The position numbers and the translations under genes were made by a program. Source: [Phialemoniopsis] sp. UDSM-2020 (lineage: Eukaryota > Ascomycota > Sordariomycetes > Thyridiales > Thyridiaceae). From it: DNA of 64,000 nucleotides. A model generated the notes under the pieces. It was not told the DNA's origin, made no database searches, and was given only the letters and a program-made list of their open reading frames with translations. The number at the start of each line of letters is the position of its first letter. The stretch's first letter is position 1. The stretch lies in assembly GCA_018873225.1 (NCBI GenBank), contig JAEILZ010000005.1:3472001-3536000 (forward strand). Direction: 5' to 3'. Positions 10,408-21,764 of the stretch are shown here, piece after piece.

Positions 10408-11079
10408 ATGAGCGGTTCCGGCTCAAGAACTGCCCGTGGCCGCTCGCGGTCGGGTCTCTCGTTCTTTTGGCAGCAGTTGAGCTCGCCATTTTCGTCGTCG
10501 GTCAACCGTCAGCCGACGCGTGCTGCGAAACGCAAGAGCCTCACCGACGCAGAGTTCTCTACGCTCGTTGACATGTGGATCACGATGTTGCCCCCGGGCA
10601 TGCCGCCTGGCCACCGGCAGTTCTGCATAAACGGCTTTAACAACGAGGAGATGCGGAAGACGGTCTCACGGATGGGGTTCTACACCAGCCGCATGGGCCC
10701 GACTATCTCTGAGGGCAACCGTAAGCACCCGGGCGAGGTTCTCGAACCGTTCAATGTTCTCGACGTCATCATGTATCGATGCGTCACTTTCGGCCTCATT
10801 CACGGGTCTGTTCAGGCGCATGCCAGAAGGTCTGGCTGCTCTTGGATGTTCGGCCGCCTCGACTATCGAGACGGCGTTCTTTACGACCCTCACGGGCGCA
10901 TTGTTCCCGTGTACCAACCTCCGCGCCCTGGACGCTTCGGCGAAGTTCGCCGCGGCCCTCATCCAGTCCCTACGGATCCCTGGTTCTCTGTGTTCTTTTG
11001 GATCGGTGCTATATCCCTGGGTGTTGTTCTTCTGGCGCTGGGTCGAGCGGGCATCATTGCTGTGGCTCGCTCGCTATGA
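10408..11079 (+). CDS. Orphan protein with C-terminal membrane segment (hypothetical)
   Basis: A 223-residue ORF with a basic, Ser/Arg-rich N-terminus (residues 1-45), a central region (LTDAEFSTLVDMWITMLPPG, INGFNNEEMRKTVSRMGFY) and a Pro-rich stretch (VYQPPRPGRFGEV) before a hydrophobic C-terminal helix (FWIGAISLGVVLLALG) that could anchor it in a membrane. There is no N-terminal signal. I do not recognise the family. Three predicted introns precede the start codon. Other frames overlapping it are also open for 110-177 codons, which is expected from the GC-rich third positions; this frame has the better start context and composition. Confidence 0.55.
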   Translation: MSGSGSRTARGRSRSGLSFFWQQLSSPFSSSVNRQPTRAAKRKSLTDAEFSTLVDMWITMLPPGMPPGHRQFCINGFNNEEMRKTVSRMGFYTSRMGPTISEGNRKHPGEVLEPFNVLDVIMYRCVTFGLIHGSVQAHARRSGCSWMFGRLDYRDGVLYDPHGRIVPVYQPPRPGRFGEVRRGPHPVPTDPWFSVFFWIGAISLGVVLLALGRAGIIAVARSL

Positions 11080-11458
11080 TTTTGTGTCTAGTTCGCAGGC
11101 AAAGTTAGGATTGCACTCGTTTGGGAGCTGCGCACGCTTGTTCGAAGCCCTGCCCACTCTTTCGGTGCTCGGGAAGCTTCTTCACCTCGTGTCGTTGGGC
11201 ACTTTGGTAGACGATGGTAAGGCCCAGAACATTTCGGTTTCTTTGGTCGCTTTGGTTCGAGGAGCAATTTTCTTTGGGGGAATGTAGCTAAATGATACAA
11301 AAAGTTCTATTCGCTGGGTCATGATATCGTTGAGCCAGTCTACATATTTACGCATAGATCGAGTTGATGCCATGTACTACCCCCCAGCAAGTACTCGTAT
11401 AGTTCACAGCAAGCAGACCTTCTGATAAAACTTAGTGAAGATGACCCTTCGAGAATAC
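11080..11458. other. Intergenic, converging 3' ends
   Basis: 3' flanks of the orphan gene and of the DAL81-like regulator gene; no further feature seen. Confidence 0.45.
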
Positions 11459-13511
11459 CTAATCCGTGAGTCTTGGCTGGGGTCGTTGATCCGCTAACGC
11501 ATCTAGACTCGCTATTGCATACTTGGTGATTGGAAACCTTGATGCGTGCATTCCCAGCAACTTGCGATAGGACGAGAATCGCTCCGCCCATTCTTGAGAG
11601 GTATCATTGCCGACGGACGCTAGAAATCTGCTCAATATGAAGCTCCCAACGATAGAGAATGCAGCATGCGAGACTATGGCATGATCAGAACATTGTTACC
11701 CAGGACCAGGCCACACAAGAGCTGGAGTAAAACTTACATGGCCACCACAGGACTGAAGCCTGTTTGCCCGAGAGGTTTTCTAACAAGCAGACAACCTCGC
11801 CCGTGATATCTGAAGCACCTTCATTCAGCTCAAACGTGTCAACCTTCTGCCTTTCGAGCTTGATTAAAACTGCTCGGTAGAGAAGTATTTTCAAGGTACA
11901 AAATGCAAGGACAGCGGATCCTAAACCGGAGGTCAGTGACAGAACTCAGTTGGCGGCAGATGCAAGCAGCAGACATACCAATTGATTCGGCGCCAAGACA
12001 CGACTGGATCAACATGTCCAGACTTTCCCTGCGCCACTTGGTTAGAATGCGATCTAGGCGTAGAAAGGCCTCTAGTAAATCTGCGCTAGATTTTGCTAGC
12101 CACTGCTGCTTTGCCTTAACGGCGTAAAATGTGTCCAGGATCTCTGACAGAATCATCGTGAGTGACACGATAGCGATGAATAAGCGGCTAGGTCTCTCCA
12201 GATCTGCGGCCGGCGCCTGCGCACTCTCGGGACTGAAGTCCTCGAGCGTCAACATCTCCACGTCACTTTGATCGTCGTGCAGCAACGAGGGGCGGCCTGA
12301 GGCTAAAGCGGACCTGGGCAGCCTCATTTTCAGTGAACCTTCCGCTAGGAGAGACATGTTAACTCTTACCACTTGTCGTGTACGTAGACCGCCCACCAAA
12401 GTCGTTTTCTCCGTCTTTTTGCCGTTTCTGATATACTCCACTGAGACGGATCTATATGTAAGCCCAGATCAAAAGCCATGGTGGTGATCTGTGACAAGTT
12501 TAGCCTTCCCGTGATGCTCGTGTCCAAGTTTATCCCGGTGTGGCTTTACCATTCCATCCTCGGTGTGATTGCCTGGAGATCCCGGAAATCTAGAACAGGT
12601 TATTTAGCAACCTTGACATACTGATTGTCTTCATCTATCCGAGAAAACATACCGTGTAGCATAGCCATGCCTCTGCGCGAAAAGCAAGGCTGCCTCCATT
12701 GCAGTAAGGGAAGGGTGTTGGGCCTCTAGCCTCAGGGTTTCCGAAACGATTCGCTCGAGAGCACGAGCGTCAAAGTCCTGCACGTCTGGGCAAAAGTGCC
12801 TGGCGAGCAGATAAATCGCACACTGGAGAGCAATAGGACTGGTGATAACATCTACCTGCGTGCAGGCGAGGAGAGGGTACGATGGGTGTACGTGATCATG
12901 ATATGCTTTGAAGAGCATACCCTGACAACCCTCGAGCATATTCTCGACCTCGGCCCAAGATTCGAGCGAAACATTTGGAACATCATCGAGAACAGTCTAC
13001 GACATTATCTATTGGTTAATATCCGTCTTTGATATGATCTGGAAGTATGCGAGGTAGTTACCGTAAAATACGCCGGGGATATGGGATCTCTTCCCACTCG
13101 CTGACACTTCCAAGGAATTGTGATCTCGTCGCCCATTTCGCCCAGCGGCCAGTTGCGATGGCGTAGTATGAAGGGATCCAGATCACTGCTAAGCCCGACA
13201 TAACGCTCCACTAGTTGCTGGCCGTCCTGAGCAGAGATAGGCCCAAACACGCCAAGCACCTGACCATCGACTGCAGAGGGACCCGGGGTGCCTAGCACGG
13301 GTGGTGACATGGGCGAAGGTTCATCTTGAGAAGGCTGATTGACGGCGATCAGCTCTCCTGTTCCCTCAATTACGCAAGGGATGCCTCTCGTCTGACACAG
13401 TAGGCATGGTCCATCGCTCCGGACGCAGCAGATCTTGCGCTTGCGACAGGCATTGCAAGGCTTCTGCTTGCGCGATCGATATGGCCGTCGATGCGTATCT
13501 GCTTCGGACAT
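11459..13511 (-). CDS. Zn2Cys6 transcription factor, DAL81/TamA-like
   Basis: Seven exons join in phase: 13511-13062, 12996-12653, 12589-12550, 12488-12370, 12313-11979, 11920-11738 and 11673-11459, giving 561 residues. Residues ~14-42 hold the binuclear cluster (CNACRKRKICC, then CLLC, then C). The regulatory half carries the run HTEDGM...MAFDLGLHIDPSQWSIS, RRRKRLWWAVYVHDKWSAL and GRPSLLHDD, which is the pattern of the DAL81/TamA group of nitrogen and amino-acid co-activators. KLLGMHASRFPITKYA near the end is also typical. The assignment rests on motif memory, not on a search. Acceptors at 12314 and 12489 were chosen because only they restore this conserved run. It acts in the nucleus; its targets are unknown. 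Confidence 0.85.
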
Positions 13512-14026
13512 TGTAGCAACCAACCATGCAGCTAGGAAGAAGACGTTAGGAAAGACAAGTTTGTTCAGGTGGGCGCATGTCGTGGTGATACTAAAGACGG
13601 CTTCGTGTGGACCAGATTTGTCATAGATAACCAACCATCACGTGGACCATCGTCCCGCATCGCGCTAGAAATGCCGTCCAATTTTGAGATCCGGGGACTT
13701 CGTTCGGAAATTGGTGTCGTCTCCATTAACACTCGAGGCACGATGCTAGACACACTTTTTAAGGCCTGGGATTCAACGCTGTTCGCAAACATACGACCAA
13801 CAGGAGCCTCTCAGCTGCCATTTAAGCTGTATTCAAAACAGTCACTCTAGAAGACTTATCTAGCCAAGGTATTGAGATTCCCGAACTTTGGTGTAAGGCT
13901 AACTATATGTATGAATGCTGCATTTCTCCATCTTCCAGAAGATTTTATGACGGGTTTGGACTACACACAGTGTTCTTCAAGTGCCTACACTGAACCATAA
14001 AGGCTCGTCACATACTACGGCAGTGC
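13512..14026. other. Intergenic between regulator and sugar permease
   Basis: Upstream region of the minus-strand regulator and 3' flank of the minus-strand permease. One plus-strand frame (13569-13850) is open but has no coding character. Confidence 0.4.
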
Positions 14027-15719
14027 TTAGAAGAGTTCGGCCCTGGTTTCCTTGAACTTCCTAGCCGGCACGCGAGCCTCGAAGAGAGCATCAGTCTCCG
14101 CAAAAGTCCTGTCCTTGATCTCCGGCAGCCTGAAGAAGCAGTAGACAAAAAGGATGATGTTGGCGCCGCCCCAGAAGAAGCCTGTCTTGCCCCTCCAGTT
14201 CCAGGCCGTCGTGTTGAGCTGGTAGCTCGTGAGGACGTTGACGACAATAGTGGCGATCTGGTAAGCGTTGCGCGCTAGGACCGTCGTCTTGTTGCGCAGG
14301 CGGCTGTTGCCGATCTCGGTCACGATGATGTAGCAGGCTGGGCCGATTGTCATGCTGTAGATGAGCATGTAGACCAGCATCATCGAGCCAGTGGCCCATG
14401 CGACACCACCAACGGGTGCGGGCACGCCCAGGCCGCCAATGATGATCTGGATGACGGCGCTGCCAAAGATGCCCCAAAGGTAGAGGGTCCGGCGGCCAAC
14501 GTGCGGCATCAGGAACCAGGCGATGATGCCGGCCACAAAGGCGATAGCCTGCGTGCCAAGACTCAGGCTGAACGCGTCGCTGGCGTTGAAGCCTGCCTCT
14601 TGGAAGAAGTAAGTGGCGTAACCGACAATCCCGAAACCGCACAGCGGCTGCACGATCCACGTCACCATGGCGATCTCCGTGCGACGAAGGTTGGTGCCCC
14701 GGAAGCAGTCCAGGTATGATGTGCCCTGTTGTAATTCCTTCTCGTGCTCGTTGACAAGGACCATATCAGCGATAGTGCGCTCGATGGCCTCGGCCGCGTC
14801 GGCAGTCTTGATCCGGAGGCGGGCGAGAGACTTGCGCGCGTCGTCCATACGGCCCTGACGAACATACCACCACGGCGATTCGGGGGCGAAGAAAACGCCG
14901 ATGAGGATGATGGGAGGCCAGATCCACTGGGTCGCGAAGGGGATCTTGTAGGCCCATTTGGTCGAGGTGTTGACGAATCCGCGAAGGACGCCGGCCGCGA
15001 TGAACTTGCCTGTTGTTAAGAGCCCAGTCAGTGTGTTGTCTCCTTTTCTCGCACAGGATTAGAGCGGCATCCAAGTGATACTTACCGACTGTCCAGCACA
15101 GATTAATCCAACTGACAAGGAATGGTCGTAGAACCATGGGGCAGATCTCGGCAGCGTAGACACCCATCATTGTCATGAAGGCACCAAGGGGGAAACCGAA
15201 GAGTAGCTCAGCTGCCAGGAGGACTTCGATACTGCTAGCAAAGAACTGCATAAAGATGAGAGCGGCTGTGATGACGCAAGTCACCATGGTGGTGTAGCGG
15301 AAACCGAAACGATCCACAGACCAGCCAGCAATGAAGAGACCAAAAAACTGACCGACCTTGACCGCGTTGGGAACTGCGCTTTGCCACGCGGCGCTGATGT
15401 TGTAGCCCTTGCCGTTGGCGAGCTTCTCTCCGAAACCGGCCTTGAAGGCAGGTTGCCCGAAGAGGGAGGACAGCAGCAGCGCGTCGTAACCCTCCATGAT
15501 GACGGCGATGGACAGGAATGCCGACCAGAGGACCGCTTTCCAGTAGACACGGAGACCCTCGCGGATCGTCATGGCATGCTCGTGCTCCTCGGCAGCGCGC
15601 GCCTTGTCGATTGCCTTGCCAGGGCCGACGCTCGCGTGACTGGGCGAGGTACCGAGCTGGGCACCGACCCCCATCGCCTCTTCGAGCTTGTCGGCCGATT
15701 TTCCAGGTTGAGTCGCCAT
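14027..15719 (-). CDS. MFS sugar transporter, maltose/alpha-glucoside permease type
   Basis: Two exons, 15719-15086 and 15009-14027 (76-nt intron), give 538 residues. The hydrophilic N-terminus (~50 residues) is followed by a helix with VIMEGYDALLLSSLFGQPAF, a PES-type motif (FAPESPWWYVRQGR) and the signature helices FVAGIIAWFLMPHVGRR and YSMTIGPACYIIVTEIGNSRLR of MAL-type permeases in the SP family. GKTGFFWGG and LPEIKDRTFAETD before the C-terminus are characteristic of this group. It imports maltose or related alpha-glucosides with protons across the plasma membrane. It is divergent from a GH13 maltase 855 bp away, a standard MAL pair, so co-regulation is expected. Confidence 0.93.
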
Positions 15720-16574
15720 GTCTTGGTTTGCAGTGGAGAAAGAGCTTGAACCTGGGGCCAGGTCAGGATGCGGAGATTGAGGCCTTTCTCCAGATCGACA
15801 GGACCTGCATCTCCTTTTTATGCACTGCGACTCTTGGGGTCGCTACCCCGTCCCATGGCCTCGGTATCAGCCTGGGGATGAAAGGGCGAAGGCGGTTCCG
15901 GCCAGGAGGGTTGGCTAAAAGAATTTGGCGCGAGGCTTTCGTTCCCCGTGGGTTAACTGTTCTCCACAAATCCCTTCGCCGTGGGTTTAGCGAGTCAGTC
16001 CATTCAGTCCCCGCGGGTCAACTCTTTACAGGGTCGTCAGGCCTAAGCCGATCCACTGTATCATAACGCTAGTCCCTTTAGTTCATCAGTGAAGTGCTTG
16101 GCGGAGACAGCAATTGTTGCATTCACACTGTGCCAGGGTGTGTTCATTGGCAACGCCGAGGTCCCATCGCCTGGCGATGTTGGAGAAGACGTGCGAACTG
16201 CTAACATGTCTACTTCCGCAGTCCAGTCTATGTCGCCACACACACTCAAAACCTTAGGCAGTGGGATCATCTACCAAAATATTTGTATCTCTGATAGCGT
16301 CCTACCTTCTTAGATTCAGATGGGCTGGGCTCTTCAGAGCTGGCTGGACCCTTCATATCGTATGACACTGTGCGCGCGTGTCAACTGGCAAGGGGTACAT
16401 CGTGAGGCCAATGTTGTTGAGCAGGGGTGAACATTTCAGTACCCAGAAAGTTTTCCTATCTTTCTTCTTTCCTCAAACTTCCGATTCACCAAATTGCAAG
16501 TTAACCCTTGCTGAACGGAAGTCTAGGCGTGTCTTCAAGCAGCCAATAGTTTGCCAGTCGTACGTTATCTGGTC
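15720..16574. promoter_or_regulatory. Divergent promoter of maltose permease / maltase
   Basis: Shared upstream region of the MAL-type pair. It contains a CGG-N8-AGG element (listed separately) and a CCAAT box at 16543-16547, about 30 bp before the maltase ATG. No ORF with coding character was found inside. Confidence 0.5.
15893..15906 (+). promoter_or_regulatory. Candidate AmyR-type site, CGG-N8-AGG
   Basis: CGG, eight bases, then AGG matches the published AmyR consensus CGGN8(C/A)GG. It lies 174 bp upstream of the permease ATG and in the promoter shared with the maltase. A match of this length can arise by chance. Confidence 0.35.
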
Positions 16575-18305
16575 ATGATGGCAAGGCCTTGGTGGAAAGA
16601 TGCTACGGTCTATCAGGTTTGGCCTCTGAGCTACAAAGACTCCAACAACGATGGAGTGGGAGACTTGCGCGGGATCATCCAGTCCCTGGACCACATCAAG
16701 AGTCTCGGTGTCGATGCGGTATGGGTATCTCCCTTCTACCAGAGCCCCCAGGTCGACTTCGGCTACGATATCTCCGACTATCAAGACGTCTATGCTCCGT
16801 TCGGTAATCTTCAGGATGCTGAAGATCTGATCAAGGGCTGTCATGACCGAGGCCTCCGTTTCTTGATGGACCTAGTCGTGAATCACACGTCTGACCAACA
16901 CGCGTGGTTCCGCGAGGCGCGACAGTCTCGAGACAACCCCAAGCGGAACTGGTACATCTGGCGAGCCGCCAAGTTTGACGAGAACGGCCAGCGCCGGCCA
17001 CCCAACAATTGGCGCGCGAACTTTGGGGGCAGCGCTTGGACTTGGGACGAGGCCACGGAGGAGTACTACCTCCACCTGTTCACCCCCGAGCAACCGGACG
17101 TCAACTGGGACTGCCGCGAGCTAAGAGAAGCGATATACGAAAGTGCAATGCGATTTTGGCTTCGCAAGGGAATCGATGGATTCAGGATCGACACCATGGC
17201 CATCTACAGTAAGAACCCAGACTTTCCGGACGCGTCCATCACGGACCCCGAGTCGAGATGGCAGACGGGCCGACAGTTCTACGCCAATCAGCCAGAGGTT
17301 TTCAAGATTCACTCCGAAATGAACGCCGTCCTGAGTGAATTTGGGCCCGACAAGATGACCGTGGGCGAATTCGGCAACCTCGCCGATACCAGCCTCGCGC
17401 TCGAGTACGTGAGCGCAGCGAAGAAGCGTGTCGGCATGGGTTTTCAGTTCGAGACGGCGTGCCTCGGGTATGACTTAAACCACTGGCACATCAAGCCTTT
17501 CACTCTTCTGGACTTCAAAGACTCTCTGGAGAAGTGGCAGCGCTTCATCGACGGCAACGACGGCTGGACCTGCGTCTTTCTCGAGAACCACGATATCGCC
17601 AGGTCTGTGTCGCGCTTTGCGAATGACAGCCCCGAGAACCGAGCCACGTCGGCCAAGATGCTCTCCCTACTCCTGGCTACTTCCACGGGCACAATGTTCA
17701 TGTTCCAGGGAGAAGAGATCGGCATGACCAACATCCCAGCCTCCTGGCCCATCGAAGAGTACAAAGACGTCAGCGCTCAGAACTACTGGAAGATTGTCAA
17801 CGCGGAGACGGATGGCGACAAAGACGCCCTCGAGAAAGCCATGGTCAATATTCGCAAAGTGGCTCGGGATCACGCACGCACCCCGATGCAGTGGGATGAC
17901 GGCCGTCACGCTGGTTTCACCACGAGCGAAAAGGGGCCCTGGATGCGAGTCAACGACAACTATACCGAGATCAATGTTCAGCAACAGGCCGGTGATCCCA
18001 ACAGTGTGCTGTCGTTCTGGAAACAGGTTCTCTCGATGAGAAAGCAGCACATCGACCTCTTTGCAGCCGGCTCATGGGAGACTTTGAACCGCTTGGACGA
18101 GTCGGTGATGTCATACACCAAGACTTTTGGGGAGGAGAAGGCCTTGATCATGCTCAACTTCACAGCGCAGCCTCAGCTAGCGGCATCGGTTGCGAAGGCT
18201 GCGGGCTTTGAGGGTACAACGCCCGCCCTTGCAAATGTATCTTGTCCATCAGACGACAATTTACAAGCGTACGAGGGTCGCGTCTACATTCGTAGCAAGG
18301 AGTAG
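16575..18305 (+). CDS. GH13 alpha-glucosidase (maltase), intracellular
   Basis: An intronless gene of 576 codons. The first in-frame ATG is at 16575; the frame upstream has only a TTG. There is no signal peptide, so the enzyme is cytosolic and would cleave imported maltose. GH13 motifs are all visible: WWKDATVYQVWPLSYKDSN at the start, DLVVNHTSDQH, DGFRIDTMAIYSK with the nucleophile Asp, MTVGEFGN with the acid/base Glu, and FLENHDIARSVSRF with the transition-state Asp. The residue after the nucleophile is Thr, as in yeast maltases, where isomaltases have Val; this suggests preference for alpha-1,4 bonds. RTPMQWDDGRHAGFT is the usual C-terminal family mark. It forms a divergent pair with the permease. 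Confidence 0.95.
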   Translation: MMARPWWKDATVYQVWPLSYKDSNNDGVGDLRGIIQSLDHIKSLGVDAVWVSPFYQSPQVDFGYDISDYQDVYAPFGNLQDAEDLIKGCHDRGLRFLMDLVVNHTSDQHAWFREARQSRDNPKRNWYIWRAAKFDENGQRRPPNNWRANFGGSAWTWDEATEEYYLHLFTPEQPDVNWDCRELREAIYESAMRFWLRKGIDGFRIDTMAIYSKNPDFPDASITDPESRWQTGRQFYANQPEVFKIHSEMNAVLSEFGPDKMTVGEFGNLADTSLALEYVSAAKKRVGMGFQFETACLGYDLNHWHIKPFTLLDFKDSLEKWQRFIDGNDGWTCVFLENHDIARSVSRFANDSPENRATSAKMLSLLLATSTGTMFMFQGEEIGMTNIPASWPIEEYKDVSAQNYWKIVNAETDGDKDALEKAMVNIRKVARDHARTPMQWDDGRHAGFTTSEKGPWMRVNDNYTEINVQQQAGDPNSVLSFWKQVLSMRKQHIDLFAAGSWETLNRLDESVMSYTKTFGEEKALIMLNFTAQPQLAASVAKAAGFEGTTPALANVSCPSDDNLQAYEGRVYIRSKE

Positions 18306-19402
18306 CAATGCGACTCATTCAAAGGATAGTCATGGACACCCTTGTCTGCATGGATGATGTCTTCCCTCTCGTCTGGTGTTTCGAAAAGCTATAAATCTGG
18401 AATGTGCGCTTCTCATGGAGCGTCAAGCGGAGAGCAGCGCGTGAAAAAAATGGTCTCTTGGTAGAGGACAAAGTCAAGTTCAAAATTGAATCTCTGGATG
18501 TTAGTCCGGACCGCCTCTGCGGGTCGATAAGGGGCTCAATTATGTACGCTGGGTGGTCAACATGGCTTCGAACCCAGTTGTCAAAATTACACACCACTTC
18601 AATTAACGGGGCTGGTCTTATCAACATTTACAGCTTCATGGCTGTGCCCTGCATAATTGCTTGCCAGAATTTGGGCAATGTATCGCGCCTTTTTGTAGGA
18701 AGTATGGTTTATGTGCCTTCGAGAATAAAAGGACTCTGTAGAGCAGATCGCAGGATGACAATGCTAGCATATAAGAAACTGAGAGTCCGAGGTGCTGCAT
18801 GAGCAAAAGCGAAAGCCGTTGGGCTCCATGCATCCTCCGCCTGTTACTTGGTAGGGAATAGCCTAGCCGACACCCGCCGGTCCATTCCCGGTGGAATGGT
18901 GCGCTTTCGTACAATCCTTTCGAGTAATGTGTCTCGGTGAGATGACACATCAGCTCCCTGCGTACGTGAGGTGAGCTGGCTCTCGCTTAGTGGATCAGTG
19001 CTGTTGGCCGTGGCTGCGACACCTGGCACTTTTGGCTGAATAGTGCTTACCGTTCTGTCTTAGTGAGCTCACCAACAACCCGGGCTGGCCAATAGCCCCC
19101 CTGCTCGGATATCAAGTTGGAATCCGCTAAACGCACTTTCAGGGAATGGTATCATATGTCATTGGGCGCTCATCACGCTGATTGTAGCCTATAGAGGTAT
19201 GTCATCGCGCAGCTTGCTAGAGTCACGCAGCGGCCGCATCCAGTAGCTCGGTAGCCGGGCGAAACACCAGCTGAACCAACGGCATCCACCCCCTTGCGAC
19301 CTGCCAGCACTCTTAACTACGCGCGCAGGCCCCCCTAGCCTGGCGAGAGAAAAATGATGTTGTTTGCCATGTCTCTCCGCCCCAGCACTGTCGCTCGTCG
19401 CG
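18306..19402. other. 1.1-kb intergenic region
   Basis: 3' flank of the maltase and upstream region of the flavin monooxygenase. No credible gene on either strand; an open plus-strand frame (18404-18802) lacks coding character. Confidence 0.45.
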
Positions 19403-21250
19403 ATGAACGACATCATCATCATCGGCGCGGGGCCAAGCGGTCTCTGCGCCGCGAACACGTTCCTGAAATATGATCCGGACGCGGACATCACGCTGCTCGA
19501 CGCGCATGCCACCCTGGGCGGGGTGTGGTCCCGCGAGCAGCTCTATCCGTACCTCAAGACCAACAATCTGACGCCGACAATGGACTTTCTCGACCTTGGG
19601 ATGAAAGAGGCTGTCGGCGTAGAGGACGGGCACCATGTGACGGGCGAGATGATGCACCGCTACCTCTGCGCTTATGCCGAGCGCTTCAACATCGTCGACA
19701 AGATTCGGCTGCGCACAAAGGTTCTGTGCGTGCGGCGGGAGGGATCTGATGGTGCCTGGATGATCGATGTGGAGGAAGACGGCAAGAAGAGCGTCCTCAA
19801 ATGCAGAAAGCTCGTGGTAGCGACTGGCATCCTTAGCGTACCGCAGATGCCGGACCTGAAGGATGCCGACAAATTCGACGCGCCGCTACTTCACTCATCG
19901 GAGCTTGGGCAGAGCTCTTATGCGTTGCTAGAAAACCCATCAGTAAAGACGATCGCGGTCCTGGGCGGGTGCAAATCGGCGTACGATGCTGTCTTCGCGG
20001 GCGCTTCCACGGGCCATAAGGTCGAGTGGATCATCCGAAAGTCGGGGAGGGGGCCGACGTGGGTGTTCCCGACGCACACGTTTCTCGGCCCGTTCAAGGC
20101 GTGGCGCGAGCGATTGGTGACGAGACGGTTCGTGTCATTCATGTCGCCGTGCATGTTTCCCGACTTTTCCGGATTCGCGTGGTTGCGTAATCTGTTGCAC
20201 AGCGGCCTCGGGAAGCTGATCCCTAGGGCTTTCTGGAACGCCATGCATCATGATACAATCCGTGACTGTGGGTATAAGACCCATGATAGTCTCAAGATCC
20301 TGCAACCTGAGCAGGCCCCGTTCTGGTAGGTGCTGGCTCGGCATCGTTGATTTGAACTCGAGGTCTGACGAAGGATCTTTGACAGGTATGGAACCGCGTC
20401 CGGGACGTTGAGCTATGATTCCGACTTCTTCTCGTTCGTGCGCAACGGGCAGGTCCGGATCCATAGAGAAGACGTCTCGCATCTATCGGCACAGACCATT
20501 CATCTCACCGGCGGGAGCGAGCTTGCAGTCGATGGTCTGGTCGCATCGACGGGCTTCTCGGCCAAGCCGACCATCTCTTTTGAACCAGCAAGCCTTCACT
20601 CGGATCTAGGTCTGCCCACGACGGTGCTGGAGAAGGAGCAGTCGCGGTTCTGGGATGCTGAAAACACAAGGGCCGATCTCGCTATTGCCGACAGATTTCC
20701 TCGCCTCATTCACGGGCCGTATATGTCGCCCGGATCATCGACTCTCAGACCTTTCAATCTCGGTGCTGCAGGAGAGGTCAAGTACACGCCATGGCGACTG
20801 TACCGCGGCATCGCTCCTCCGGGACTAACCGCGAGCGGCGACCGATCCCTCGTCTTTATCGGCATTTTTAGCAATCTAGCCAACATCATCCGGCTTGAGG
20901 TCCAGTGTCTGTGGGCGCTGGCTTACATGAATGGTAAGCTGCCAGGACTCGACCGCGATGTTGCGAGCGGAAGAGTGTTCGAAGAGACAGCTTTATTTCA
21001 GAGGTTCACGCAACACCGGGCACCATATGGCCACGGCCGATTCTACCCCGACTTGGTGTTTGACCAGCTGCCGTACTGGGACATGCTGTTAAATGACATG
21101 GGATTGTCTACGCAGAGAAAGGTCAGCAGCTTTAGAGAGTTGTTTGAACCATACACGCAGGATGATTACAAAAGGTTGTTCGAAGAGTGGATGGCAACAA
21201 CTGACGTGGAGTGCGGCATCTGCGAATTGGGTGGTTGCACACATGGCTAA
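19403..21250 (+). CDS. Flavin-dependent monooxygenase (FMO-like)
   Basis: Exons 19403-20325 and 20386-21250 give 595 residues. The ATG at 19403 is the first in frame and places the FAD-binding fold at residue 4 (IIIIGAGPSGLCAA). An acidic end of strand 2 follows (LLDAHATLGGVW), then the FMO-like LLHSSEL segment and a second nucleotide-binding loop (IAVLGGCKSAYDAV) for NADPH. The second Gly of the usual GxGxxG is replaced by Cys-Lys, as in other fungal members of this subgroup. The C-terminal part (GLVASTGFSAKP, VFIGIFSN) closes the FAD site. Members oxygenate small hydrophobic or sulfur/nitrogen substrates; the substrate here is unknown. No biosynthetic core gene lies nearby. Confidence 0.88.
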
Positions 21251-21764
21251 TGAAGTACGGCCGGGCCTTGAGGCTGGGTTTCACAAAGCGATGAATGTCC
21301 TGGCGGGCGTGTTGCACTTCACACAACTTCCACAACCATTGTACTAAATCTCATTGGAGACTTGGTTGACCAATGGCCATCAATCATCGCCAACAGCCGC
21401 ATAAAGAGTCATACAAGAGTCTAATGAGAGCAAAAAAAAAGAGAAAAGAACTGAAGGATTTATTCGTAGACCACCATGTGGAAGCCTGAGAGCTACTGTA
21501 CAAGATACCTAGCATGACAAACATAATGCCGGGCTAGCCTGCTGTGAGGCAATGCGAAAGAAGAGAAATACGTTTGCGTGAGCAGAAAGGACTGACAAGC
21601 AAGCTACCAAAGTACAGGAAGAAATTTGCGCGAGCAATAAGGCCTGTCAGGTAAGCTGACGAAGGACAGAGACCGGAATGTATCCGGCTCGAGCCAGTAA
21701 AGAACTTAGATGTCAGCACCATCGATCAACTCCGCCCTCTCAGCGAGCTCCATTCGCTCTCTGT
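21251..21764. other. Intergenic, converging 3' ends
   Basis: 3' flanks of the monooxygenase and helicase genes. Contains a short A-rich tract at about 21432-21450; no gene seen. Confidence 0.45.

Noticed and set aside
10754..11287. 177-codon frame overlapping the orphan gene at 10.4 kb
   Set aside because: Starts inside the larger ORF, mostly low-information Ser/Leu/Ala sequence; the longer frame has better start and termini.
18404..18802. 132-codon plus-strand ORF between maltase and monooxygenase
   Set aside because: No conserved features, poor start context, composition like intergenic DNA.
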